Below are positions 1-9,380 of a stretch of DNA of 64,000 nt, piece after piece. Numbering within the stretch: position 1 is the first letter of the stretch; every line of letters starts with the position of its first letter. The stretch covers positions 682,001 through 746,000 of the forward strand of contig NZ_OY781460.1 of assembly GCF_963676855.1 (NCBI RefSeq), read 5' to 3'. The DNA is from an uncultured Anaeromusa sp. (GTDB taxonomy: Bacteria; Bacillota; Negativicutes; Anaeromusales; Anaeromusaceae). The notes beneath the pieces are model-generated. The model worked only from the letters and a program-made list of their open reading frames with translations. It searched no databases and was not told the DNA's origin. Both the position numbers and the translations under genes were made by a program.

Positions 1-14
1 GGGAGGTTGTAAGG

Positions 15-1100
15 ATGCGCTTTGGGGACACCTTATGGGATGTATTTCAACGGAAGGATATCAGCCGCAGAAGCTTTTTAAAGACCTGCGTCACTTTGAC
101 GGGGATCTTGGGGCTGGGTCCTAATATGGTGGCCAAGGTAGTAGAGGCGGCAGAAACCAAAGTACTGACGCCTGTAATTTGGCTGCACGGACATGAGTGC
201 ACCGGCTGTGACGAATCATTTTTGCGTTCGGAAACGCCGTTAGCTTCGGATTTGCTTTTGAACATGATCTCGTTAGAATACAATGACGTCATTGGCGCTG
301 CCGCGGGCGAGCCGTTGGAGCATCATTTGGCGGAAACCGTTAAAAAATATGCGGGCAACTACATTTTAGCCATCGAAGGGGCTATTCCTTTAGCCGATGA
401 CGGCATTAGCTGCATGGTGGGCGGTCGGCCGATAAAAGATCTGGTTAAGGAAGTATCCAAGGGCGCTATGGCGGTGCTGGAGATCGGTTCTTGCGCTACC
501 TGGGGCGGTATTCAAGCTGCCAAGCCCAATCCGACGGACTCCCGTTCCTCCAGTGAGGTGCTAAGCGGCGGCAAGCCGGTCATTAAAATTCCCGGCTGTC
601 CTCCTATTCCGGAGGTCATTACCGGCACGATTATGCATATAGCCTTGTTTGGCACGTTGCCGCCGGTGGACGCCAAAGGGCGGCCGAAGCAGTTTTTTGG
701 CAACCGCATTCATGATACCTGTTACCGGCGTCCTTTCTTTGACTCCGGCATGTTTGTGGAAAACTTTGACGACAAGGGTTCTAAGGCGGGCTGGTGTCTT
801 TATAAGGTAGGCTGCCGAGGCCCTGTAACGTATAATTCCTGCGGCAATATGCGTTGGTGGAACGGCTTGTCTTACCCCATTCAGTCAGGCTCTCCTTGCA
901 TCGGTTGCGCAGAGCCTTCCTTCTGGGACAATGACCCGCTGTTTGCGCGGCTTCCAAACATCCCCGTGCCTAATACCTTGGCTACGGCGGATAAGGTGGG
1001 CCTGGCAGCGGCCGGCGTGGCGGTGGCTGGTGTAGCGGCCCATGCCATTGCCTCGGTAATTCAGCAGAAGAAAGCCAGTCATGACGACCAGGATGAATAG
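15..1100 (+). CDS. hyaA: Periplasmic [NiFe] hydrogenase small subunit
   Basis: Electron-transfer subunit of a membrane-bound uptake hydrogenase (H2 to protons and electrons). The 361-aa protein opens with a twin-arginine signal (SRRSFLK, residues 18-23), has the proximal cluster motif ECTGCDES near residues 61-68, further Cys clusters near 240-300, and ends in an Ala/Val-rich hydrophobic helix (about 325-350) that would anchor it in the membrane facing the periplasm. The CTGC form, not the CTCC form of oxygen-tolerant enzymes, predicts a standard oxygen-sensitive enzyme. The ribosome site GGGAGG lies just before the ATG. The large subunit follows after 16 nt. The symbol is by family; hybO/hydA are equally used. 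Confidence 0.93.
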   Translation: MRFGDTLWDVFQRKDISRRSFLKTCVTLTGILGLGPNMVAKVVEAAETKVLTPVIWLHGHECTGCDESFLRSETPLASDLLLNMISLEYNDVIGAAAGEPLEHHLAETVKKYAGNYILAIEGAIPLADDGISCMVGGRPIKDLVKEVSKGAMAVLEIGSCATWGGIQAAKPNPTDSRSSSEVLSGGKPVIKIPGCPPIPEVITGTIMHIALFGTLPPVDAKGRPKQFFGNRIHDTCYRRPFFDSGMFVENFDDKGSKAGWCLYKVGCRGPVTYNSCGNMRWWNGLSYPIQSGSPCIGCAEPSFWDNDPLFARLPNIPVPNTLATADKVGLAAAGVAVAGVAAHAIASVIQQKKASHDDQDE

Positions 1101-1116
1101 AAGGAGGCCTTAAACG

Positions 1117-3006
1117 ATGAAACGAATTGTAGTCGACCCGGTTAACCGCATTGAAGGCCATCTGCGTGTAGAAGTGCAGGTGGATGAAGCTACCGGCAAG
1201 GTGAATGACGCTCTTTCCAGCGGCACTGCCTGGCGGGGTATAGAAGTTATTTGCAAAGACCGTGATCCGCGGGATATATGGGCTTTTGTCGGCCGTATCT
1301 GCGGCGTTTGCACCAGTACGCATTCCTTGTCTTGCTTGCGGGCCGTTGAGGACGCGTTGGGCATTGAAGTACCGAAGAACGCGAATTATATCCGCAACAT
1401 CATGTTGGGGACCCAAAGCGTGCATGATCATGTGGTGCATTTTTATCATCTCCATGCGTTGGATTGGGTTAGTCCTGTGAGTGCTCTTAAGGCGGATCCT
1501 GCGGCGGCTGCGGCCTTGCAGAATACGATGCTCGATAAATACGCAGTGCCTTTAAAAGGTCCGATTGTAAACGAAACCCAGGCGTATCCTAAAACCTTCC
1601 CCAAAGCGACCAACGCCTATTTTCGGGCCATTCAAGATAAGGTGCGCAAAATCGTTGAAAGCGGTCAGTTGGGCATTTTCGCGGCCCACTACTGGGACCA
1701 CCCGGATTACAACGTGCTGCCGCCGGAAGTGCATCTGATCGGCATAGCTCATTATTTGGAAATGCTGGATAAACAGCGCGAATTTATTCTCTCTCATGTT
1801 GTTTTCGGTGGAAAGAATCCGCATCCGCACTACATAGTCGGCGGCATGCCCTGTTCCATTTCGTTAGACGATATGAACGCACCGGTCAATACGGAACGAC
1901 TGATGGTGGTGGAGAAATCGCTGCATTCCGTACTGGACGCCTGCAACTTCTACTATCTGCCGGATGTGCTGGCCATTGGCGAATTCTACGTCAAGGCGGG
2001 CATGCTCGATGGCGGCGGCTTGGCGGGCGTGCGTTCTCTAAGCGTCGGCGATATGCCGGACGGCACCTTTAAGAGCGTTAGCAATGGCAGCTTCCATAAA
2101 AACCTGCTGTTGCGCTCTGAGGGAGTGGTGGAGAACTTCAGCGCTGGTTTGGCGGCGGCCACCTACTCGACGTTGGAGCCTAAGGATTATGCCGATCCGT
2201 CGGTCATTGCCGAAGGCGTGGCTCACTCGTGGTATGAATATCCGGCAGGCAAAAGTGAACTGCATCCGTGGGATGGCGTTAGTCAGCCTAAGTATACGGC
2301 TCCCAAAGAAGGCACGAAGACCAATTGGAAGTACCTTGATGAACAGGGCAAGTATTCCTGGGTTAAAACGCCGAAATGGCGCGGCAAAATGGCAGAAGTA
2401 GGTCCGTTGGCAAAATACATTGTAATCTATGTCAAAGTGAAAAAAGGCATTATTACGGAGCCGACGTGGTTAGAAAAAATGATGGTGGATCAGATCGACT
2501 TTGTTTCTAAAGTGCTGGGCGTAGCACCGGAAAAATGGCTGCCCACCACCTTGGGACGCACCGCTGCCAGGGCGCTCGACGCTCAGGCTAACGCCTATGT
2601 GGCCAAATACTTCCAAGACAAGCTTTTGGCTAACATCAAAAGTGGCGACACCATTGTGGCGAATACGGAAAAATGGGATCCCGCCACTTGGCCGAAAGAA
2701 GCTAAAGGCGTGGGTCTTGTAGAGGCGCCTCGCGGCGCATTGAGCCACTGGATCGTAATTAAAGATGGCAAAGTGGCCAATTATCAGGCAGTGGTACCCA
2801 GTACCTGGAACGCCGCGCCTCGAGACGACGCTGCGGGCCATGGCCCCTATGAGGCCAGTATGATCGACACCAAGGTAAAAATCGCGGACAAGCCTCTGGA
2901 AATCCTGCGAGTTATACACTCCTTTGACCCTTGCTTGGCTTGCGCCACGCATTTGTACGATACCAAGGGCAAAGAAGTGGCGGTTGTGCGCTGCGGGGAA
3001 TGCTAG
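1117..3006 (+). CDS. hyaB: Periplasmic [NiFe] hydrogenase large subunit
   Basis: Catalytic subunit carrying the Ni-Fe(CN)2CO centre; it travels with the small subunit through the Tat pathway and has no signal of its own. Visible motifs are NRIEGHLRVEV at the N-terminus, RICGVCTSTHSL (about residues 55-66) holding the first Cys pair, and DPCLACATH near the C-terminus holding the second. About 17 residues follow that His and would be removed by a maturation endopeptidase. Length (629 aa) is normal for group 1 enzymes. AAGGAGG precedes the ATG. Downstream there is no cytochrome b, protease or hyp gene; the next gene is an unrelated pseudogene, so electron acceptor and maturation genes lie upstream of the window or elsewhere. 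Confidence 0.93.
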   Translation: MKRIVVDPVNRIEGHLRVEVQVDEATGKVNDALSSGTAWRGIEVICKDRDPRDIWAFVGRICGVCTSTHSLSCLRAVEDALGIEVPKNANYIRNIMLGTQSVHDHVVHFYHLHALDWVSPVSALKADPAAAAALQNTMLDKYAVPLKGPIVNETQAYPKTFPKATNAYFRAIQDKVRKIVESGQLGIFAAHYWDHPDYNVLPPEVHLIGIAHYLEMLDKQREFILSHVVFGGKNPHPHYIVGGMPCSISLDDMNAPVNTERLMVVEKSLHSVLDACNFYYLPDVLAIGEFYVKAGMLDGGGLAGVRSLSVGDMPDGTFKSVSNGSFHKNLLLRSEGVVENFSAGLAAATYSTLEPKDYADPSVIAEGVAHSWYEYPAGKSELHPWDGVSQPKYTAPKEGTKTNWKYLDEQGKYSWVKTPKWRGKMAEVGPLAKYIVIYVKVKKGIITEPTWLEKMMVDQIDFVSKVLGVAPEKWLPTTLGRTAARALDAQANAYVAKYFQDKLLANIKSGDTIVANTEKWDPATWPKEAKGVGLVEAPRGALSHWIVIKDGKVANYQAVVPSTWNAAPRDDAAGHGPYEASMIDTKVKIADKPLEILRVIHSFDPCLACATHLYDTKGKEVAVVRCGEC

Positions 3007-3172
3007 TCGTCGGGACGACTGCTTCATGAAAAAAGGGCAGGGAGAATCTTTTTCCATCTGGCGGTGTCGGAGGCACCTTGAAATAGCTTTGCTATTTCGG
3101 CGGCACCTCCTTCTAGCCAGCTGAAAAAATATTTCTCTCTGCCTCTTCCTTCATTAAAGCAGCAGCCCCTTT
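3007..3172. repeat. Dispersed palindromic element, family A copy 1
   Basis: Begins at the base after the hydrogenase stop codon. Left end (GGGACGACTGCTTCATG) and right end (CATTAAAGCAGCAGCCCC) resemble the ends of the copies at 33288, 47686 and 60555, and the inner TCTTTTTCCATCTGGC resembles their TTTTTTCGCCAGAC block. A strong internal hairpin lies at 3069-3110 (GAAATAGC ttt GCTATTTC flanked by GGAGG/CCTCC). This is the most diverged copy. It may serve as the end of the hydrogenase transcript. Confidence 0.5.
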
Positions 3173-3244
3173 TTGGGAAAATAAAATTGGAAAAACCAAT
3201 AAACATTTAAGTAGTGGCTCCCTTAGGTGAGCTGATATTATATG

Positions 3245-3286
3245 GACTCGCGGGGACGCATAGACGCTTCCCGTGAGTCTTTTTTG
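3245..3286 (+). terminator. Hairpin with T-run before the rhuM remnant
   Basis: GACTCGCGGG at 3245 pairs with CCCGTGAGTC ending at 3279, followed by TTTTTT. It is shaped like an intrinsic terminator. A close relative (4331-4362) closes the other side of the rhuM remnant, so the pair brackets that gene. Confidence 0.6.
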
Positions 3287-3335
3287 CTTCTTGTTCGGGG
3301 GAGAAGACACCCGAGGAAAGCGAGGTGGAGAACCA

Positions 3336-4354
3336 ATGAAACCGGATTTTCAATTTCTGATATATCGTTCAGCCGAGGAAGAAGTGTCGGTAGGAGCGAT
3401 TGTCAAGGATGAGTCAATTTGGCTGACGCAAAAGGCTATGGCGGAATTATTTGAGGTACAAACTCCCGCCATAAGCAAACATCTGAAAAATATATTTGCA
3501 GAAGGCGAACTAGAAGAAAAAGTGGTTGTTTCCAAAATGGAAATAACCACTTTGCATGGAGCCATGCCGGATAAGACGCAGACCAAAGAGGCCCAGTTCT
3601 ACAATCTTGATGCCATCATTTCGGTAGGATATCGCGTGAACTCAAGAAGAGCCACGCAATTTCGTATTTGGGCTACAGGAGTTCTCAAAGAGTACATGAC
3701 CAAAGGTTTTGCGATGGATGATGAACGGTTAAAGCAAGGCAAAACCGCTTTTGGCAAAGATTACTTCAAAGAGCTACTAGAACGCATCCGTTCCATTCGT
3801 GCCAGCGAGCGGCGTATTTGGCAACAAATTACGGACATTTTTGCTGAGTGCAGCATTGACTATGATAAATACTCGCCAGTGACGCATGAGTTTTATGCTA
3901 TGGTGCAAAATAAATTTCACTATGCGATTACCGGACAGACAGCTGCGGAGATTATCTATACAAAATCGGACCGGAATAAGGAGCATATGGGCTTAACAAC
4001 CTGGAAGAAAAGCAGATACGGCAACTGGAACGAGCTGTCACCGGTTACTTTGACTATATCGAAGATTTGATCGAGAGAGAGAATACTTTCACCATGGAAG
4101 AATTTTCCGCAAGCCTCAATGAATTTTTGGCTTTTCGCAAGTACGAAATTTTAGAGGACAAAGGTAAAGTTTCCAAGAAAATGGCCGACTCCAAAGCAGA
4201 AGTGGAATATGCTGAATTCAATAAGCAGCAAAAGATTACTTCAGATTTTGACCTTGAGGTGCAGCGGCTACTGAAGAAAGGCAGCAAAATAAAGAGTAAG
4301 CTGCCAGAAGGCACTGCTGCAGATCTAGTGGACTCACGAGGACGGTTCTCGTGA
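3336..4354 (+). pseudogene. RhuM-family (virulence protein) gene, frameshifted
   Basis: The first frame (ATG at 3336 after GAGGTGGAG, running to 4070) encodes a RhuM-like N-terminus: DESIWLTQKAMAELFEV, then YNLDAIISVGYRVNS and ATQFRIWATGVLKEYM. After HMGLTTWKK (about 3990) the frame runs into unrelated residues and stops. The family C-terminus continues in another frame from about 3990 (LEEKQIRQLERAVTGYFDYI) to the stop at 4354. In intact relatives some 20 residues separate these two parts, so the lesion looks like a short deletion plus frameshift near 3985-4005. RhuM proteins are accessory, often near restriction or mobile loci, with no settled function. The 3' part has a TTG at 4067 but no ribosome site, so separate translation is unlikely. 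Confidence 0.8.
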
Positions 4355-4362
4355 GTCTTTCT
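4331..4362 (+). terminator. Hairpin overlapping the end of the rhuM remnant
   Basis: Perfect 10-bp stem GACTCACGAG / CTCGTGAGTC (4331-4357) followed by a T-rich run. The stop codon of the remnant lies inside the right arm. Sequence and spacing match the hairpin at 3245. Confidence 0.6.
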
Positions 4363-4520
4363 TCTTGTTTTGTTCAAAAGGACAGTTCTGGTGAACTAAA
4401 GAATATAAAGAATATTTAATAAAAAGTGTGATTTTATTTACATGATTTCCCAACTCGAGTAGACTGTTTATAAAGGACAATTTATAGACTTAAATTAGTG
4501 TTGAGAAGTGAGGGAATAAA

Positions 4521-6230
4521 ATGAATTTCCTATTGAACATGAAAATCTCACGCAAATTGCTGGTCTTGACAATTACCTCATCATTGCTGCTTCTGGTGGT
4601 AAGCCTTGTGGGATACTACTATGTCAGTTCAGGACATGTGCAAATTACCGAGATATTTGAAAAGCATGTGGCTGGGTTAGATATTTCTCAAGATTTGAGG
4701 CAGCAAAATAGAGCGCGCCAAGGTGTTTTGCTTAGGTTAATTACTGCCGACCAGACGGAACAAGGGAAGCTTATTGAGCAGCTGAAGAAGAGGGATAAAG
4801 ACTTTGCTGCTTTAATCGATAAACTCGAAAAGATGGGTTTGAAGAGTGATGAGAAGCAGTTGGTAGATAAAATTAAAGCATCGGCTACTAAGTATTTGGA
4901 TTTGCAAAATAACATTATTAAATTGTCAACTTCCCAAAAGGCAGGAGAAGCACTAGCTTTATATAAGCAAGGTGAAGGTTTAGCGGAAGGACTTGCGGAC
5001 GAGATACGAGCTTTGGTCAAAAATCAAGAAAAAGAGATTGCAATTGTTCATGAAGAAAATGAACAAGACTATAAAAAATCAGTCTTGCTACTACTTGGAA
5101 TTAGCGCCATTTCCATCGTACTAACCTTTATGTTGGGCCAGTATATATCAAAACTCATTGCCAAACCGGTAACAGGCATAGTACAAGAGGCAGCGCTGAT
5201 TGCGAAAGGAGATTTAGCATCAAAAGATCTTGTGTTGCAAAACCGCGACGAGATGGGCAAGTTAACGGCGGAATTTAATAGCATGAAGTCTAACTTGCGT
5301 CAATTAATAAAAAGTGTAGCACAGTCAGCCGAGCACCTTTCGGCGTCTTCTGAGCAATTAACAGCCAGCGCAGAACAGTCTGCTCAAGCCGCAAACCAAG
5401 TAGCTTCGACAATTAAAGAAGTTGCAAGGGGGGCGGGAAAACAGACAGATGCGATTACTAGCATGTCTGGTTCTGTTGGCAAGATTTCAGTTAGCATTCA
5501 ACATGCGGTGGTAAACAGTAATACTGCAACAAATACGACAGATAAAAGTGCTTTAGCGGCGCAAGCAGGTTTAGGAGAAATTTCAACAGCAATCGAGCAA
5601 ATGGCGAGTGTTGAAAAGACGGTTGATAGGTCTGCTGCTATGGTTGCAAAATTGGGCGAACGCTCGCAAGAAATTGGACAGATTGTTGATACCATTTCCG
5701 GCATTGCCGGACAAACCAATCTGCTAGCTTTAAATGCAGCGATTGAAGCGGCACGAGCCGGTGAACAAGGTAGAGGTTTTGCGGTAGTTGCTGAAGAGGT
5801 GCGAAAGCTTGCTGAACAGTCACAGGAAGCAGCCAAACAAATTGCTTCCTTAATTGGAGAAATTCAAGAGGATACCGATAAGGCCGTTCTGGCTATGCAG
5901 GTAGGTACGAATGAAGTTAAAAAGGGAACGGAAGTAGTCACTTCAGCCGGCGAATCTTTTGCTAATATCGCTCAGCTTGTCACTGTGGTTTCAAGTCAAA
6001 TTAAAGAAGTGTCATCTATTATGCAAGAAATTGCTTTTGAGAGCCAACAGATTGTGGAGGAAGTACATCAGATTGATGCTATTAGTAAAAATGCGCTCGA
6101 TCACACCCAAACCGTTTCTGCAGCAACAGAAGAACAATCTGCATCAATGAAAGAAATCGGCGCCAATAGTCAAAGCTTGGCAAAAATGGCGGAAGAGCTG
6201 CAACAAGCTGTTCAAAAATTTAAGATTTAA
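4521..6230 (+). CDS. Methyl-accepting chemotaxis protein, four-helix-bundle sensor
   Basis: Inner-membrane chemoreceptor (569 aa) controlling CheA/CheW. TM1 about residues 12-33, periplasmic helical sensor about 34-187 of the 4HB_MCP type ([15 protein letters not shown], helical, charged), TM2 about 188-208, HAMP about 209-262, then the long cytoplasmic coiled-coil with the conserved hairpin tip ([20 protein letters not shown]). It ends [10 protein letters not shown], without a CheR-binding pentapeptide. The start follows GAAGTGAGGGAAT. Single-gene unit with a terminator at 6254. Ligand not predictable. Confidence 0.93.
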   Translation: MNFLLNMKISRKLLVLTITSSLLLLVVSLVGYYYVSSGHVQITEIFEKHVAGLDISQDLRQQNRARQGVLLRLITADQTEQGKLIEQLKKRDKDFAALIDKLEKMGLKSDEKQLVDKIKASATKYLDLQNNIIKLSTSQKAGEALALYKQGEGLAEGLADEIRALVKNQEKEIAIVHEENEQDYKKSVLLLLGISAISIVLTFMLGQYISKLIAKPVTGIVQEAALIAKGDLASKDLVLQNRDEMGKLTAEFNSMKSNLRQLIKSVAQSAEHLSASSEQLTASAEQSAQAANQVASTIKEVARGAGKQTDAITSMSGSVGKISVSIQHAVVNSNTATNTTDKSALAAQAGLGEISTAIEQMASVEKTVDRSAAMVAKLGERSQEIGQIVDTISGIAGQTNLLALNAAIEAARAGEQGRGFAVVAEEVRKLAEQSQEAAKQIASLIGEIQEDTDKAVLAMQVGTNEVKKGTEVVTSAGESFANIAQLVTVVSSQIKEVSSIMQEIAFESQQIVEEVHQIDAISKNALDHTQTVSAATEEQSASMKEIGANSQSLAKMAEELQQAVQKFKI

Positions 6231-6253
6231 GTCGATAATAGCGAGGAAAGGTG

Positions 6254-6284
6254 AGCGGCAGGGAGTACTCCCTGCCGCTTTTCT
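6254..6284 (+). terminator. Intrinsic terminator after chemoreceptor 1
   Basis: AGCGGCAGGGAG / CTCCCTGCCGCT stem followed by TTTC. It lies between the convergent chemoreceptor and kinase genes. Confidence 0.75.
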
Positions 6285-6333
6285 TGGTTAATATTTGCTT
6301 TTTCAAGAGGGAGCTTTCAAAAGTCTTGGCGTC

Positions 6334-7746
6334 TTAGGAGATAATGGGAAATTTCAAAGTAATCGTCGTGCCTTGGGCGGGGACGCTTGCTACGTGGATG
6401 GTGGCGTTGTGCTGAGCGGCGATCCAGTGGGCGATGGAGAGACCCAGGCCGGTGCCGCCGGTGGTTTTGGAGCGAGACGAGTCTACCCGATAAAAGCGGT
6501 CAAAGATTTTGGCCTGCTCTTTTTCCGGTATTCCGATGCCTGTATCGGTGATGGTAATTTCCAAATGGTTATTGATTCTTTGCGAGGCCAGCGTAATGAC
6601 ACCGCCGTCTGGCGTATATTTGATGCTATTTTCAATAAAAATCCGCAGCATTTGTTTGATGGCCCCAGCATCGGCCAAAATGGTAGCGTGTTGGTTTTGG
6701 TTTAGTAGTACTTGATGCTGAGGGGCGATAAGGCGGGTTTCTTGAAAAATGTCCTCCAGCAGTGGCTGTAGGGGGAGGACTTCTTTTGTTAGCATCTGTT
6801 TTTTTTGGTCAGTACGTGCTAAAAAGAGAAGTTTTTCGATTAAATTGTGCATGCTGGCAGCTTCCGATTTTATCGCGTCAATTCCTTCGGCCAAGGCGGC
6901 GCTATCTTGCTTGCCCCAACGATCCAGCATGTCGGCATAGCCGCTGATCACGGTAATCGGTGTACGCAGCTCATGAGAGGCATCGGCTACAAAACGCTGC
7001 TGTTGCTCAAAGCCGGTTTGAATGCGACTCAGCATATGATTGAAGGTGGCAGCCAGTTCGTGCAGCTCATCCTTGCTATTGCTCAGAGCGATTCGTTTGC
7101 CAAGATCGTTGATTTCAATTTCCTTGGCGGTGGTAATGATGGTTCGTAATGGCTGCAGTGTTTTGCGGCTGATAAAAATGCCGGCAAGGACCGCAATTAA
7201 AAGTCCCAGGGAGGTAGTGATGAACAGGCCTCGGATCAATGTCTTTAAAAAGCTTTTTTCAGCGCCCATAGTTTTGATGATGTGCAATTGGTAGGAGTGG
7301 CCGCTGTGGGATACGTGCGTAGTAGCATAGTAGAAATACATATCATTCATATGCAGGATGCGCAGGGGCGTATTTAGCAGCAAGGTTGGATTGAGAAAAT
7401 GGTGTTCTATCTCCGCTTTTTCCACTACCGCTTGGTTGCTGAGCGTATGCGGGGCGCTGTCTACGAGTAGATTGTTTTTCTCATCGGAAATACGCAAAAT
7501 GACCCCAGGGAGGAGCAGATTTTCTTTAAGCAAGCTTTGATCAATTGGTTCGCCGGAAGTGACGTAACGGGATAGGGTATCTGCACTAAGAGCGATATCG
7601 GCGGCAGCTTGATTATAGAGCACGTAATACAGGCCGGCGACGGTCAAGGAACTGGTGAAAAGTAAAATCAAACCGAGCATGGCCGTATATAAAAAAGTCA
7701 GTTTGATAGAAATGGGGACAGGAAACGCTTTAATCTTTGACCACAT
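6334..7746 (-). CDS. Sensor histidine kinase, OmpR-partner type
   Basis: Inner-membrane kinase (470 aa). TM1 about residues 15-40, an extracytoplasmic sensor of about 115 residues, TM2 about 160-185, HAMP (NDLGKRIALSNSKDELHEL), the phospho-acceptor helix ASHELRTPITVISGY, then a GHKL ATPase with N-box NSIKYTPDGG, DTGIGIP and TGGTGLGLSIA. The start at MWSKIK (7746) is chosen because GAGGAG lies 9 nt upstream, and it overlaps the regulator gene by 17 nt; longer starts lie inside the regulator. Partner of the regulator at 7730-8416. Context suggests sensing of cell-envelope state. Confidence 0.92.
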   Translation of the reverse strand: MWSKIKAFPVPISIKLTFLYTAMLGLILLFTSSLTVAGLYYVLYNQAAADIALSADTLSRYVTSGEPIDQSLLKENLLLPGVILRISDEKNNLLVDSAPHTLSNQAVVEKAEIEHHFLNPTLLLNTPLRILHMNDMYFYYATTHVSHSGHSYQLHIIKTMGAEKSFLKTLIRGLFITTSLGLLIAVLAGIFISRKTLQPLRTIITTAKEIEINDLGKRIALSNSKDELHELAATFNHMLSRIQTGFEQQQRFVADASHELRTPITVISGYADMLDRWGKQDSAALAEGIDAIKSEAASMHNLIEKLLFLARTDQKKQMLTKEVLPLQPLLEDIFQETRLIAPQHQVLLNQNQHATILADAGAIKQMLRIFIENSIKYTPDGGVITLASQRINNHLEITITDTGIGIPEKEQAKIFDRFYRVDSSRSKTTGGTGLGLSIAHWIAAQHNATIHVASVPAQGTTITLKFPIIS

Positions 7747-8416
7747 AGCCGACTCCTCGTACTGTATGAATGTATTTTTCACCAAAGCGTTCGTCCAGCT
7801 TGCTGCGCAAATAACGGATGTATACATCTACTACATTGGTATCGCCCATATATTCGTAGCCCCAGACCTCTTGGAGAATATGTTCGCGGTCAAGTACGAC
7901 ATGCTTGTTGCGGACCAAATACTCCAAGAGGTCATATTCTTTTTTTGTCAGTTCGATAAGCTGACCGTCAATTTGCGCTTCGTAGCGGTTGGGGTGCAGC
8001 GTTAGATTTTTTAGATGCAGCGTGTTTTCTTTGAGGCCGGCGACCTTGTGTTTGCGCAAGGCTGCGCGGATGCGCGCCAAGAGTTCTTGTATGGCAAAGG
8101 GCTTAGTCAGGTAGTCGTCAGCGCCGATGTTGAGGCCTGCAACCTTGTCGTCGAGTTCGCCTTTTGCCGTAACCATGATGATGGGGATATCAGATACTTC
8201 ACGTACGCGGCGGCAGATTTCGATGCCATTCAGATCGGGAAGCATGACATCCAGCAAAATAAGGTCGAATTCTTCTTGAATAATTCGCTCCAAGGCACGC
8301 CGGCCATTAGCTTCAATAGCGGTAGTGAAGCCTTCGTGCTCCAGCTCCAATTGTACAAAGCGGGCAATTTTCCATTCATCTTCTACAATTAAGACATGGA
8401 GTGTCTGTTGCGTCAT
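7730..8416 (-). CDS. OmpR/PhoB-family response regulator
   Basis: 228 aa. Receiver domain about 1-118 with VEDEW, the phospho-Asp in LILLDVMLPD and the KPF motif, then a winged-helix effector (about 130-226, ending TVRGVGYVV). The start MTQQTLHVLIVEDE is set by GGAGGTT 8-9 nt upstream (8425-8431). It is the first gene of the regulator-kinase pair, transcribed away from the methyltransferase gene. The divergent spacer holds four 11-bp-phased TAATC repeats (8501-8538), the expected shape of an operator for this class; a second such array precedes the gene at 9470. Likely regulator of both units. Confidence 0.93.
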   Translation of the reverse strand: MTQQTLHVLIVEDEWKIARFVQLELEHEGFTTAIEANGRRALERIIQEEFDLILLDVMLPDLNGIEICRRVREVSDIPIIMVTAKGELDDKVAGLNIGADDYLTKPFAIQELLARIRAALRKHKVAGLKENTLHLKNLTLHPNRYEAQIDGQLIELTKKEYDLLEYLVRNKHVVLDREHILQEVWGYEYMGDTNVVDVYIRYLRSKLDERFGEKYIHTVRGVGYVVKD

Positions 8417-8498
8417 TTTTAGTAACCTCCGTTTTGGGCAGCATGTATTATCTATATAAAACCACGTTTTTTCTTGAAACGAAAGAGGTGTTTTTCTT

Positions 8499-8553
8499 TT
8501 TAATCCAATTCTAATCTCCATATAATCTGCGTGTAATCTTTGGTGGTTATTAT
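8499..8553 (+). promoter_or_regulatory. Operator with four 11-bp-phased repeats plus -10 box (site 1)
   Basis: TAATC occurs at 8501, 8512, 8523 and 8534, each exactly 11 bp apart, and a -10-like TATTAT lies at 8548, 14 bp after the start of the last repeat. No good -35 box is present, as is usual where an OmpR-type regulator activates. This places the transcript start near 8560. Confidence 0.75.
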
Positions 8554-8593
8554 GTTACTTGAGAAGAACGCAGCGAGCGTAAAGAAAGAGACG

Positions 8594-9157
8594 ATGAAGA
8601 TGAGTTTGCTTGCAGAACGAGCGGAGTTTATGCTTCGCTTTTTAGAGGAGCCTGCTAAAATTGGCAGCATTACTCCCAGCTCGAAGTTTTTAACGCGTAA
8701 GATGCTAAGCGGACTGCCCTGGGGGCGTATGGAAACCATTGTCGAACTAGGGGCTGGAACAGGCGTTTTTACGAAATACATGGACGAGCATAAACAAAAA
8801 TTTTGCCAAGCCTTAGTAGTGGAGCAAAACTATGAAATGCGGGAAAAGCTGCGCCGGCTATATCCAAGTTTTTTTTACGGAGCAAAGGCGGAAGACGTGA
8901 GTGCCTTGCTGCAATACTTCGCCTTGCCTAAAGCCGACTGTATTATTTCGGGGTTGCCGTTTGCTGCTTTTCCCCGGGCGCAGCAGCATCAGGTGCTGCT
9001 GGCTGTAAGTCAATCACTGCAACCGAATGGAAGTTTTGTTGCTTTTCAATATTCCTTGCAACTGAAGAGCATTTTAAAAAAGTATTTTAGAGAAGTGCAT
9101 AGTAGCTTTGTTCCGCTGAATTTTCCGCCTGCTTTTATCTATCATTGTAAAAAGTAA
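8594..9157 (+). CDS. SAM-dependent methyltransferase, phospholipid N-methyltransferase-like
   Basis: 187 aa from the preferred ATG. Shows a class I methyltransferase core: EPAKIGSITPSSKFL before the fold (typical of PmtA-like phospholipid methyltransferases and KsgA relatives), motif I VELGAGTGVFT, VEQNYEM at the end of strand 2, and SGLPFAAFP in place of motif IV. The likely substrate is phosphatidylethanolamine or another membrane lipid, by family only. In-frame starts at 8540 and 8552 are rejected because they lie upstream of the transcript start predicted from the operator at 8499-8553; 8594 has AAAGAG nearby. Divergent from the two-component system and probably controlled by it. Confidence 0.75.
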   Translation: MKMSLLAERAEFMLRFLEEPAKIGSITPSSKFLTRKMLSGLPWGRMETIVELGAGTGVFTKYMDEHKQKFCQALVVEQNYEMREKLRRLYPSFFYGAKAEDVSALLQYFALPKADCIISGLPFAAFPRAQQHQVLLAVSQSLQPNGSFVAFQYSLQLKSILKKYFREVHSSFVPLNFPPAFIYHCKK

Positions 9158-9333
9158 CTTTCAAAGTGCAGTGCAGTCAAAGCATAGCGGTGCGTATGGT
9201 TTCGTGCAGGCTATTTGAAGATAGAAAAGAAAAAGAAAGGAGACGGCGAGGGAGACTGGCACTGGCTGTTGCATTAGGAACTCTGCAGCAGTAAAAGTAA
9301 CACTGAAATCAAATTTAGAGATAGATGAGCGCA

Positions 9334-9367
9334 GCAGCGCCCGCAGTTTTGCGGGCGCTGCTTTTTT
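9334..9367 (+). terminator. Intrinsic terminator
   Basis: GCAGCGCCCGC agtttt GCGGGCGCTGC followed by TTTTTT. It ends the methyltransferase transcript. The 9158-9333 stretch before it holds no gene I can support. Confidence 0.85.
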
Positions 9368-9380
9368 GGGTTATAACCAT

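Noticed and set aside
8540..8593. Upstream GTG/ATG starts (8540, 8552) for the methyltransferase-like gene
   Set aside because: They fall at or before the predicted transcript start and have no ribosome site.
9196..9294. 32-codon frame (MVSCRLFEDRKEKERRRRG..., hydrophobic end) between the methyltransferase gene and its terminator
   Set aside because: No ribosome site before the ATG and no recognisable family; the Arg/Lys-then-Leu/Ala pattern could be chance in this stretch.
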